Positions 40,318 through 49,339 of a DNA stretch of 53,076 nucleotides are shown piece after piece. The DNA is from JAZDMK01 sp043800975. GTDB taxonomy: Bacteria > Bacteroidota > Bacteroidia > Bacteroidales > JAHJDW01. Both the position numbers and the translations under genes were made by a program. Within the stretch, counting starts at the first letter, position 1. Each line of letters begins with the position of its first letter. The stretch spans positions 1-53,076 of the forward strand of contig JAZDMK010000255.1 in assembly GCA_043800975.1 (NCBI GenBank), read 5' to 3'. Below the pieces are notes generated by a model. That model saw only the letters and a program-made list of their open reading frames with translations. It did no database searches and was not told the DNA's origin.

Positions 40318-43300
40318 ATGAAAAAGTACCGCTACTTCTTGTTGCTGATGCTATTGCCTTTTATTGGCTTTACGCAGGAGTTGAAAGGGCCGCAGGCTCA
40401 GAAAATTGTTAGTGAAGCAGAAATGATTTTGCTAACGCCCGGTTATCAGATACCGAGTTTTATAAAGTTTTCTTCTGGTCAGGAGATTCCTAAAGAAGAA
40501 TGGAACAACTGGCTATTTTCAAAATTTCGCTTCGATCAGGGAATTACATTTTCTGAAATTAAAAGTGAAAAAGATATGCAGGGAGATGTTCATACTCGAT
40601 ATCAGCAATTATTAAATAATGTTCCTGTGCTGGGTGCAGACATTGTTGTTCATTCTCGCAATGGAAAAGTTTTTTGTGTGAATGGAAAAATTAAAAACAA
40701 CATTTCTTCTTCTAATCCCTCTTCATTGAATGAAATTGATGCAGTAGCAAAAGCGTTAGCTTCGGTTAATGCAACGGAATACAAATGGCAAATGCCAGCT
40801 GAAGAAGATTTGCTTAAAAGAACTTCAGGTGATGCCAATGCAACCTATTATCCAAAGGGGGAATTGTTTTTAATTCCTGCTGAAGGAAATTATACAGATA
40901 AAGCGTACCGCCTTGCATACCGTTTCGATGTATATGCAAACAAGCCTCTGTCGCGACAATACATTTTTGTAGATGCAGAAAACGGAAAAATTCTGATGAA
41001 CATTGACCGTATTCGAATTGCTGATGTAGTTGGAAGTGCTGATACGAAATATAGCGGCACCCGTTCTATAACTACCGATAGTTATTCGGGCAGTTATCGA
41101 TTAAGAGAAACATCCCGTGGTCTTGGTGTGGAAACATATAATCTGGCAACCGGTACTAATTACGGAAGTGCTGTTGATTTCACAGATGTTGATAATACCT
41201 GGAATAATGTAAATGCTGCACAAGATGAAATTGCAACAGATGCACATTGGGGAACTGAAAAAACATACGATTACTACTTTACAACTTTTGGTCGTAACAG
41301 TTTAGATAATGCGGGATTCAAACTGATCAGCTATGTGCATTATGATGTAGATTATGTGAATGCTTTTTGGGATGGTACACGAATGACATACGGAGATGGA
41401 AATGGAACTTATTCCCCCCTAACCACTTTGGATATTTGCGGGCATGAAGTTACCCATGGCCTTACTGAAAATACGAGTAACCTGATATACCAGGCTGAAT
41501 CCGGTGCTTTGAATGAAGGATTCAGTGATATTTTTGGAGTTAGTATTGAATTCTATGCTAAGCCTCCATCTCAAACAGGCAACTGGACGATGGGCGAAGA
41601 AATTGGTTCCCCTTTCCGTGATATGTCGAATCCAAATGCCTATTCACAACCTGATACTTATTTTGGAACAAACTGGGCATCTCTTACTGGCGGTGACAAT
41701 GGCGGTGTTCATACGAATAGTGGTGTGCCTAATTATTGGTTTTATCTGATGTCGCAAGGTGGAACAGGAACCAATGACAATGGTGATGCTTACAATGTTG
41801 TTTCAATAACTCGTGCAAAAGCAGAACAAATAGCCTATCGCACATTAGTATATTATTGCACTTCATCAACAGGGTTTAATGAATGTCGCACCGCTTCTTT
41901 AATGGCATGCACTGACTTGTATGGTGGTTGCAGCCCCGAAGCGCAAACTGTTACAAACGCTTGGTACGCTGTTGGTGTAGGAGCTGCATGGACACCCGGT
42001 ACACCTAACAGTGATTTCACGGCTTGCCCTGCAACATTTTGCATGGATGCACCTGTAACAGTTGATTTCGTCAATCAAAGTACAATGGCAAATACTTTTA
42101 AATGGTATTTCGGTGATGGCACGACCAGCACTCTTTCTACACCCTCTCATACATATACCACTACCGGAACATTCAATGTTAAGCTTGTTGCTGACGGTGG
42201 TACTTGCGGAAAAGATTCAATTACGAAAACCGGATTTATCAAAATCGGACCTTCATATCCTTGTACGGTTACTATGCCAGCTAGCGGAACAGGCACTACA
42301 CAAACTGCATGCATCGGAACATTGATGGATAATGGTTCATGCGGAAGTTATACAGATAATACAAATGGAATTATTACAATTGCTCCTCCGGGTGCAATCA
42401 GTGTTACACTCACTTTTCTTTCTTTTGGTTTTGAAACAGGATACGATTATTTATATGTCTATGATGGACCAACTACTACAAGTACTTTAATTGGGCAATA
42501 TGATGGACCAACTTTACCAAATGGAGGTGCAATTACATCTACAGGTGGTTCAATTACACTGCGTCAGTCAACGGATATGGGTGTTATTGGTTCTGGCTTT
42601 GAATTAAACTGGCAATGTCAGGTTGCAACGATTCCGCCTATTGCATTGTTTTCTGCATCAAGCACAAGTTCATGTACCGGTGATATTCAGTTTACTGATT
42701 TATCTTCGAATGGACCAACAACATGGCTTTGGAGTTTTGGTGATGGAACTACTTCAGCACTTCAAAATCCTTTACATTCATATACAACCAATGGAACGTA
42801 TTCAGTTGAGTTGATCGTTGTAAATGGATATGGTGATGATACATTAATGATGACAAATTACATTACTGTTAATATGCCAAATGCACCAACAGCAACTGGT
42901 GCGCAACGCTGTGGCACGGGAACGCTCACGCTTACTGCAACTGGCACCGGCTCTATAGTCTGGTTTGATGCACTGACTGGATTTAATCAACTGGGAACAG
43001 GAACAAGTTTTATTACTCCTTCGATCAGTTCAACGACAACTTATTATGCCGAAAACCAAGTTGCAACAGCTCCCGTTTATGGCGCTAAACTAGATAATTT
43101 AGGAGGCGGTGGTTATTTAAATAATGCGGATCAATGGTTGAACTTTGATGCATACATACCGTTTACGATTCAGACGTTGGATATTTATGCAGGGGCTGCA
43201 GGATACAGAAATATAGAGTTAAGAAGCAGTTCTGGTGTCAGGCTTGACTCGGCAAGGGTTTATTGTTATAATGTGGGTATCAATACAGTTACAGTGAATC

Positions 43301-44244
43301 TGGTTGTGCCGTCAGGAACACAGCACCAGTTGGGACTGATCACTGGGACCACTTCCAATTTATACAGAAACAATGCTGGCGTTACATATCCATATCTTAC
43401 ATCTGGCGTTTTTTCTGTAACAAGTAGTTCAGCAGCCTCAAATTATTACTATTATTTTTATAATTGGAAAGTTTCTGGCGCGCCCTGCACAAGTCCGCGT
43501 GTGCCTGTTGTTGCAACTGTTGTTAATGCAGTTGCGCAAATAACACCATCAGCTACACAGTATATTTGTACAGGGGATAGTGTCCAGCTTTCAGCAAATG
43601 CATCTACAACTTACATATGGTCTCCAGGTGGTGAAACTACACAATCGATCTGGGTAGAAAACGCAGGTTCCTATTCCGTTTCTGTTACACAAAGTGGTTG
43701 TGGTGCTTTGTCATCTCCTGTGCAGGTTGTTTATACAGGTAGTGTGCCTGTGGCTGCTTTTATATATTCAAATTTGGGCTCCACTGTTAACTTCACAAGT
43801 ACTTCTACAGCTGCATCTTCTTACTATTGGGATTTTGGCGATGGAACCAATTCAACACTGAATAATCCCAATCATACATATGCTGCAAGTGGAACGTATA
43901 ATGTAATGCTGGTTGCAATCAATGGTTGTGGCTCAGATACATCATACCAAAATGTAACAATTCTCTCGATTGGAGTACCTGAAAATTTAATCGGTGAAAC
44001 ATTTGTTGTTTATCCAAATCCGGCAAACAACATTCTCAATATTGCATTTTCATCAATCAGAAATATGGATGTGGTGCTTTCAATGACAGATGTTGTTGGC
44101 AGAATTGTTTGGAATGAAAAGATAAGCAATGCCGGTAAACACAATAGCGAAATTCAACTCGAAAAGCTGCAACCCGGAATATACTTTGTAACCTTGTATT
44201 CCGCTGATGCTACTCTTACTAAAAAAGTAATAATCGAACGTTAA
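40318..44244 (+). CDS. Secreted M4 (thermolysin-like) metallopeptidase with CUB and PKD domains and T9SS type A signal
   Basis: The 1308-residue protein has a signal peptide (to about 20, ending FTQ), an FTP/PepSY-type propeptide (about 20-230), and an M4 catalytic domain (about 245-560). That domain has CGHEVTHGLTE (HEXXH), ESGALNEGFSDIFG (third ligand Glu and Asp) and GGVHTNSGVPNYWF (substrate His). After it come a PKD domain (WYFGDG), a CUB-like domain with GYDYLYVYDGP, a second PKD (WSFGDG), an Ig-like segment, an unrecognised beta domain, a third PKD (WDFGDG) and a type A T9SS signal (VYPNPANNILN to IIER). It should be secreted by T9SS and autoprocessed to an endopeptidase. It is paralogous to the next gene. 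Confidence 0.93.
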   Translation: MKKYRYFLLLMLLPFIGFTQELKGPQAQKIVSEAEMILLTPGYQIPSFIKFSSGQEIPKEEWNNWLFSKFRFDQGITFSEIKSEKDMQGDVHTRYQQLLNNVPVLGADIVVHSRNGKVFCVNGKIKNNISSSNPSSLNEIDAVAKALASVNATEYKWQMPAEEDLLKRTSGDANATYYPKGELFLIPAEGNYTDKAYRLAYRFDVYANKPLSRQYIFVDAENGKILMNIDRIRIADVVGSADTKYSGTRSITTDSYSGSYRLRETSRGLGVETYNLATGTNYGSAVDFTDVDNTWNNVNAAQDEIATDAHWGTEKTYDYYFTTFGRNSLDNAGFKLISYVHYDVDYVNAFWDGTRMTYGDGNGTYSPLTTLDICGHEVTHGLTENTSNLIYQAESGALNEGFSDIFGVSIEFYAKPPSQTGNWTMGEEIGSPFRDMSNPNAYSQPDTYFGTNWASLTGGDNGGVHTNSGVPNYWFYLMSQGGTGTNDNGDAYNVVSITRAKAEQIAYRTLVYYCTSSTGFNECRTASLMACTDLYGGCSPEAQTVTNAWYAVGVGAAWTPGTPNSDFTACPATFCMDAPVTVDFVNQSTMANTFKWYFGDGTTSTLSTPSHTYTTTGTFNVKLVADGGTCGKDSITKTGFIKIGPSYPCTVTMPASGTGTTQTACIGTLMDNGSCGSYTDNTNGIITIAPPGAISVTLTFLSFGFETGYDYLYVYDGPTTTSTLIGQYDGPTLPNGGAITSTGGSITLRQSTDMGVIGSGFELNWQCQVATIPPIALFSASSTSSCTGDIQFTDLSSNGPTTWLWSFGDGTTSALQNPLHSYTTNGTYSVELIVVNGYGDDTLMMTNYITVNMPNAPTATGAQRCGTGTLTLTATGTGSIVWFDALTGFNQLGTGTSFITPSISSTTTYYAENQVATAPVYGAKLDNLGGGGYLNNADQWLNFDAYIPFTIQTLDIYAGAAGYRNIELRSSSGVRLDSARVYCYNVGINTVTVNLVVPSGTQHQLGLITGTTSNLYRNNAGVTYPYLTSGVFSVTSSSAASNYYYYFYNWKVSGAPCTSPRVPVVATVVNAVAQITPSATQYICTGDSVQLSANASTTYIWSPGGETTQSIWVENAGSYSVSVTQSGCGALSSPVQVVYTGSVPVAAFIYSNLGSTVNFTSTSTAASSYYWDFGDGTNSTLNNPNHTYAASGTYNVMLVAINGCGSDTSYQNVTILSIGVPENLIGETFVVYPNPANNILNIAFSSIRNMDVVLSMTDVVGRIVWNEKISNAGKHNSEIQLEKLQPGIYFVTLYSADATLTKKVIIER

Positions 44245-44248
44245 TCAA

Positions 44249-44284
44249 ATTGCCATGTCAAACGACATGGCAATTTTTTTATTT
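44249..44284 (+). terminator. Strong rho-independent terminator after the first M4 gene
   Basis: Arms ATTGCCATGTC (44249-44259) and GACATGGCAAT (44264-44274), loop AAAC, followed by T's. The next gene starts 9 nt later, so reading through it depends on escape from this terminator or a promoter not recognised here. Confidence 0.93.
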
Positions 44285-44292
44285 AATTTCTC

Positions 44293-46812
44293 ATGAATAT
44301 GAAATCCATTACCATCAGTTTATGCATGGCGCTATTGCCTTTTTTTGTGAATGCGCAATTATTAAAAGGAAAAGAAGCCAACAAAAAAATTTCGGGAACA
44401 GAGCAAATTCTCATTTCTGAAAAAACAGGCCTGCCTGAGTTTATTCAATTGAAAGCTGAAAATTATATTCTGGAATCTAAAGCGATGCAATGGATTTCCA
44501 AAGTGTATCATTTTTCATCAGAAATGAATATGCAAAAAATTTCAGAGTTTATTGATGATGCAGGAAACACACACATAAAATGTCAACTGACAAAATCAGG
44601 AATTCCTGTTCATGATGGTGTTTTTATACTTCATACACGAAATGGTTTGGTGTATTCAGTGAACGGGAAATTAAATAATGAGATCCGATGCGATGCAACA
44701 CCAGTGGTAATGTTGGAAACTGCCTATGTTGCTGCAAAACAATTTATGCCTGCAAAATCGTACCGTGAAGGAAATGTAGAAAACAAAATGTTTGGTTCTA
44801 CATCCGGACAATTAATTTTTATCCGAGCAACTCCTTCTTCCGATTCTCCCTACAAACTTGCTTACCGTTTTGATGTTTATTCACAAACCCCTCTTGCACA
44901 CAAATTGGTTTTTATTGATGCTCAAAATGGAGAATATATTCGCAATTTGAATCTGATCCAAACACATGATAAGCCTGCGACAGCTGTCACAAAGTACAGT
45001 GGCAATCAAACTATCATGGTGGATAGTGTTTCATCTACCCAATATAGATTGAGAGAATATTCACGTGGAAACGGAATAGCAACTTATAATCTGAATAATG
45101 GAACGGACACATTATCTTATACTGACTTTGTTGATCCAGATAATTACTGGAACACAGTCAACCCTCAGCAGGATGAAGTCGCTACCGATGCGCACTGGTC
45201 ATCGGAGATGACGTATGATTATTTTAAGAATATCCATGGAAGAAATAGTATTGATGGTTTAGGTTTTCGTTTAAAAAGTTTTGTGCATTATGATAACAGT
45301 TTTTTCAATGCATTTTGGGATGGTGAAGCTATGTATTATGGCGATGGTGATGGAAGTCCTTCAACACCACTTACGACTGTTGATATTTGTGCACATGAAA
45401 TAACACATGGCTTAACTTCATTTACTTCAAATTTCGATTATGTAAGCGAGTCGGGTGCCCTGAGTGAGGGATATAGTGATGTGTTTGGAACCTGCGTTGA
45501 ATTCTATGCTAAACCAATTGCTGCAAACTGGACGATGGGAGAAGATTGCGGTGTGATTATACGTAATGTCGCTAATCCAAATGCATATAATAATCCAGAT
45601 TGTTATCTTGGTGATTTCTGGGATACATGGGAAGAAGTTCATTGCAACAGTACAGTTTTTAGTCATTGGTTTTATCTTTCAACATTGGGCGGTGCCGGAA
45701 CCAATGAATTTGGAGAAACCTATAGCATAACCGGAATTACGCAGGCGAAGGCTGAAAAAATTGCATTTCGTGCCCAAACAGTATATTTAACAAACACTTC
45801 AAACTATCAGGATGCGCGTTTTTATACCATCATGAGTGCAATTGATCTGTATGGCGGATGTTCTCCTGAAGTGCAAGCCGTAACAAATGCATGGTATGCT
45901 GTTCATGTTGGACCTGCATACATAGATGGCGTTTTCAGCGATTTCACAACATCGGATACTGCTTTTTGTTCTGCACCCGCTTTGGTTAATTTTCAAAACC
46001 TGAGTTCAAATGCATCTTCATTTATCTGGAATTTTGGTGATGGTTCAGCAACAAGCACTGTGCTTAGCCCATCGCACACATACACGGCAAATGGAACCTA
46101 TACAGTTTCCCTTATTGCAGACGGTGGCACTTGCGGAAAGGATACTCTTGAAATTATTGCTTACATTTCAATAAGTCCTTCCAATCCGTGTATCATTTTA
46201 ATGCCAATGAACGGAGTAGGTGCAACACAGACTGCATGCAATGGTACTATGTATGACAGTGGGGGCCCAACCGGAAATTATACGGATAATACAAACAGCA
46301 GAATTACGATTGCACCAACGGGGGCCACTTCTGTTACGTTAAATTTTGTGTCGTTTGAATATGAATTAGATTGGGACACATTATTTATATACAACGGACC
46401 CACAACAAACAGTCCTTTGATCGGAGAATATACTGGATACAGCTTGCCTAACGGTGGTACAATTAACGCTGGCCCTGCTGTTACGATCCGTCAATTTACC
46501 GACTCTTATGTTACGGAAGCAGGATTTGAACTGCATTGGACTTGTACTGTAGGAATAGATGAACAGATGAAAGAGAATGAATTTGTGATTTCGCCCAATC
46601 CTGCAAAAGACATTGTTACGATAAGTGGGTTTTCCGGAAGCGAACCCGAAATGATAGAAATCTTTGATGCTTCAGGAAGAAAAGTGTGGTTCGAAAATGT
46701 AGCTGCGAATACAAAATTTAGTATTCCGATTTCACTTGAATCATTTGAGGCAGGTTTGTATTTTGTGAATGCCGGAAATCATTTGCCCAAGAAATTCTCG
46801 GTCGTAAAATAA
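44293..46812 (+). CDS. Second secreted M4 metallopeptidase with PKD, CUB and T9SS type A signal
   Basis: The 839-residue paralogue of the preceding gene has a signal peptide (to about 21), an FTP-type propeptide, and an M4 domain with CAHEITHGLTS (HEXXH) and ESGALSEGYSDVFG. EEVHCNSTVFSHWF holds the substrate His but lacks the G-G before V-H seen in the other copy. One PKD domain (WNFGDG) and a CUB-like domain (DWDTLFIYNGP) follow. The protein then goes directly to the type A T9SS signal (ISPNPAKDIVTIS to SVVK). It lacks the second half of its neighbour's modules. Starts at 44293 or at the Met two codons later are both possible. Catalytic residues are intact, so it is probably active. Confidence 0.93.
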   Translation: MNMKSITISLCMALLPFFVNAQLLKGKEANKKISGTEQILISEKTGLPEFIQLKAENYILESKAMQWISKVYHFSSEMNMQKISEFIDDAGNTHIKCQLTKSGIPVHDGVFILHTRNGLVYSVNGKLNNEIRCDATPVVMLETAYVAAKQFMPAKSYREGNVENKMFGSTSGQLIFIRATPSSDSPYKLAYRFDVYSQTPLAHKLVFIDAQNGEYIRNLNLIQTHDKPATAVTKYSGNQTIMVDSVSSTQYRLREYSRGNGIATYNLNNGTDTLSYTDFVDPDNYWNTVNPQQDEVATDAHWSSEMTYDYFKNIHGRNSIDGLGFRLKSFVHYDNSFFNAFWDGEAMYYGDGDGSPSTPLTTVDICAHEITHGLTSFTSNFDYVSESGALSEGYSDVFGTCVEFYAKPIAANWTMGEDCGVIIRNVANPNAYNNPDCYLGDFWDTWEEVHCNSTVFSHWFYLSTLGGAGTNEFGETYSITGITQAKAEKIAFRAQTVYLTNTSNYQDARFYTIMSAIDLYGGCSPEVQAVTNAWYAVHVGPAYIDGVFSDFTTSDTAFCSAPALVNFQNLSSNASSFIWNFGDGSATSTVLSPSHTYTANGTYTVSLIADGGTCGKDTLEIIAYISISPSNPCIILMPMNGVGATQTACNGTMYDSGGPTGNYTDNTNSRITIAPTGATSVTLNFVSFEYELDWDTLFIYNGPTTNSPLIGEYTGYSLPNGGTINAGPAVTIRQFTDSYVTEAGFELHWTCTVGIDEQMKENEFVISPNPAKDIVTISGFSGSEPEMIEIFDASGRKVWFENVAANTKFSIPISLESFEAGLYFVNAGNHLPKKFSVVK

Positions 46813-46814
46813 AA

Positions 46815-48035
46815 TTACTGAAAGCGGATTGCTCTGACTGGGGTAATGCGCGTTATAATGTATGTCGGAAGTATCATCATCAGGGTGCATACTACCAATG
46901 TCCCTGCATTAATTAAAATAATGTGTAGTGCATTTAAATTAATGGGAACGGAACTTACATAATAAGATTCCTGTGGCAGTGAAATTATTCCCGTGTAGTA
47001 TTGAAGAAGACAAAGTCCGATTCCGAGAATATTTCCCAGGATCATTCCTTTTCCTATTAAAAGCACTGCGTGATTAATAAATATTCGGCGAACTGATCCA
47101 TTGGTTGCTCCAATTGCTTTCAAAACACCAATCATTGAAGTGCGTTCCAATATAATAATGAGTAAAGCAGAAATCATATTGATGCAGGCAACAAGAATCA
47201 TCAGGATAATGATGATCTGAACATTCATGTCCTGCAAATTGAGCCAGTCGAAAATCTGAGGGTAAATTTCTTTTACAGAACGTGCATTGAGTTGAAATCC
47301 CACTTCAGAATATACTTTAGGAAAAATCTTATCAAGATCATTAAAGTCATTCAGAAAAATTTCAAAGCCTCCAATCTGCGATTGTTTCCAGTCATTCAGT
47401 TTTTGAATGTGGGCAATATCGGTAATGATGTATGACTTATCAAAATCCTCTAATCCGCTTTTATAAATTCCACAAATTTTAAATTTTCTTACCCTGGGTG
47501 GATCCTGAATAAAATACATCGCAAGATCATCCCCGCATTTCAGCTTTAGCTTTTTTGCAATCAAACGCGAAACCAGAATTTCGTTTGTTTTACCAGTATC
47601 CGAAACTCGGAAGGTTTTTCCCTCCACCATTTTCTTTTCAAAAAAACTCCAGTCGTAATCACTTCCAATGCCTTTCATGATGGCGCCGTAAATGTCATCT
47701 TTTGTTTTTATGATTCCACCTTTGGTTGCAAAAACCTGAATGTGCCGAATTCCTTTCATGAATTGGAGGCTGGCATAAAAAGGCTGATTACGAGAAATGG
47801 GTAAAGTTTCCAATGAAACGTTGTCATCGTAATTCGTCACCTGAATGTGTGCAGCAAAGCCAACCACTTTTTCGCTGATTGCTTTTTTAAATCCTGTTAC
47901 AATCGCAACGGAAATAATCATAACTGCAATACCCAACGCAATCCCGCCAATCGCAATTCGGATGATCGGATGAGAAACCCCGTTTCGGTTACTTTTTGAA
48001 GCAATTCTCTTCGATATGAAAAATTCAAAATTCAT
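46815..48035 (-). CDS. ABC transporter permease of the LolC/LolE-FtsX type
   Basis: The 406-residue protein has one N-terminal membrane helix, a large periplasmic MacB-PCD-like domain (about 50-270) and three C-terminal membrane helices, the FtsX-like core (ALLIIILERTSMIGVLKAIG, PVRAIRF end). This is the shape of LolC/LolE permeases that release lipoproteins from the inner membrane, but MacB-like efflux permeases share it. The ATPase partner is not adjacent. I chose ATG 48035 (MNFEFFISKRI) because the outer TTG at 48044 lies within the TACCTTTG promoter element. The gene is tail-to-tail with the second M4 gene, 2 nt apart. Confidence 0.88.
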   Translation of the reverse strand: MNFEFFISKRIASKSNRNGVSHPIIRIAIGGIALGIAVMIISVAIVTGFKKAISEKVVGFAAHIQVTNYDDNVSLETLPISRNQPFYASLQFMKGIRHIQVFATKGGIIKTKDDIYGAIMKGIGSDYDWSFFEKKMVEGKTFRVSDTGKTNEILVSRLIAKKLKLKCGDDLAMYFIQDPPRVRKFKICGIYKSGLEDFDKSYIITDIAHIQKLNDWKQSQIGGFEIFLNDFNDLDKIFPKVYSEVGFQLNARSVKEIYPQIFDWLNLQDMNVQIIIILMILVACINMISALLIIILERTSMIGVLKAIGATNGSVRRIFINHAVLLIGKGMILGNILGIGLCLLQYYTGIISLPQESYYVSSVPINLNALHIILINAGTLVVCTLMMILPTYIITRITPVRAIRFQ

Positions 48036-48041
48036 CAGGGG

Positions 48042-48049
48042 CAAAGGTA
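48042..48049 (-). promoter_or_regulatory. -7 element of the LolC/E-like gene
   Basis: On the minus strand this reads TACCTTTG (TAnnTTTG), with 6 nt to the ATG at 48035, implying a very short leader. Confidence 0.45.
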
Positions 48050-48095
48050 ATTTAATTTAAAGAATTCTATTTCAGCATTAATCAAAATTGTTTTT

Positions 48096-48103
48096 TATTT
48101 TTG
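48096..48103 (+). promoter_or_regulatory. -7 element of the NamZ gene
   Basis: TATTTTTG fits TAnnTTTG. The expected transcription start is near 48110, at or just before a first ATG at 48111. The ATG at 48129, which starts the signal peptide, leaves a leader of about 19 nt. Confidence 0.45.
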
Positions 48104-48128
48104 TAGGGAAATGACTTACCTGCCCAAT

Positions 48129-49331
48129 ATGAGAACCTTCCTTTTGCTAATGAGTTTCCTTTTTTGCTCGCCTGTTTTTTCTCAGGTGAAAAGCGGAGGT
48201 AGTTCCTGGCCGTTTTCTGCAAAAGATGTTGTATGCGGAGCTGACCGTACTGATAAATACCTTTCGCAGCTGCAAGGAAAAAAAATTGCCCTTGTTGCAA
48301 ATCAGTCATCACGTATTAATAATGTGTCGTTAGTTGACACATTACTTCATCTGAAGGTTAACATTGTTAAAATTTTTGCTCCCGAGCACGGATTTCGCGG
48401 TGATGCAGAAGCAGGGAAAGAAATTGCCGGAGGAAAGGATAAGAAAACTGGAATTCCTATTGTTTCTCTTTATGGAAAAAAATTCAAGCCCTCTGCTGAA
48501 GATTTAAAAGGTGTTGATATTGTCGTCTTCGATATCCAGGATGTGGGTGCCCGTTTTTTTACTTACATCTCGACTTTGCATTATGTTATGGAAGCGTGTG
48601 CCGAAAATAAAGTCAAACTTCTCATTTTTGATCGTCCGAATCCAAATGGTTTTTATATCGACGGTCCGGTTCTTGAAAAATCTTTTTCTTCCTTTGTAGG
48701 AATGCATCCGGTTCCTGTTGTCTATGGAATGACCATCGCCGAATATGCGCGCATGATAAATGGTGAAGGTTGGCTCTCGAACGGAATCAAATGTGATCTT
48801 TCTTATATCACATTAGATAAATACACCCATTCGGTACGGTATTCACTTCCTGTTCCGCCTTCACCCAATTTGGGAACAATGGCAGCAGTTTATCTGTATC
48901 CTTCGCTTTGTTTTTTTGAAGGTACCACAGTAAGCGTTGGAAGAGGAACAAATTTCCCTTTTGAAGTTATCGGTTATCCTGAGAATAAAAATTCAGATTT
49001 TACCTTTACTCCTAAAAGTGTTCCGGGAAAATGTGCAGATCCTATTTATAAGGATCAGCTTTGCACTGGATACAAACTGACTGACTTCGCCGATGTCTTT
49101 ATCAAAAATTCAAAATCACTGTATCTTTTCTGGCTGATTGAAATGTATCAGTCCTATCCTGTAAAAGAAAAGTTCTTCAATTCGTTCTTTGATAAACTTG
49201 CAGGAACTGACACGTTGAAGAAGCAGATTATTGCCGGTAAATCCGAAGATGAAATCCGTGCAACCTGGAAACTTTCTCTCGATAAGTTCCGACAAACCCG
49301 ACAACAATATTTGCTCTATCCTGATTTTTGA
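48129..49331 (+). CDS. namZ: Exo-beta-N-acetylmuramidase NamZ-like protein (DUF1343/GH171)
   Basis: The ATG at 48129 gives 400 residues, opening with the signal peptide MRTFLLLMSFLFCSPVFS. The protein shows the DUF1343 hallmarks: VANQSSRINNVSLVDTL, IFAPEHGFRGDAEAG, PIVSLYG, FDIQDVGARFFTYISTLHYVMEA, FDRPNPNGFYIDGP and PSPNLGTMAAVYLYPSLCFFEGT. Characterised members remove terminal MurNAc from peptidoglycan fragments, feeding wall recycling. The signal peptide suggests a periplasmic or outer membrane location. The 406-residue frame from 48111 is a weaker alternative. It directly precedes the second GT-C/TPR gene. Confidence 0.92.
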   Translation: MRTFLLLMSFLFCSPVFSQVKSGGSSWPFSAKDVVCGADRTDKYLSQLQGKKIALVANQSSRINNVSLVDTLLHLKVNIVKIFAPEHGFRGDAEAGKEIAGGKDKKTGIPIVSLYGKKFKPSAEDLKGVDIVVFDIQDVGARFFTYISTLHYVMEACAENKVKLLIFDRPNPNGFYIDGPVLEKSFSSFVGMHPVPVVYGMTIAEYARMINGEGWLSNGIKCDLSYITLDKYTHSVRYSLPVPPSPNLGTMAAVYLYPSLCFFEGTTVSVGRGTNFPFEVIGYPENKNSDFTFTPKSVPGKCADPIYKDQLCTGYKLTDFADVFIKNSKSLYLFWLIEMYQSYPVKEKFFNSFFDKLAGTDTLKKQIIAGKSEDEIRATWKLSLDKFRQTRQQYLLYPDF

Positions 49332-49339
49332 TTCAAGTT

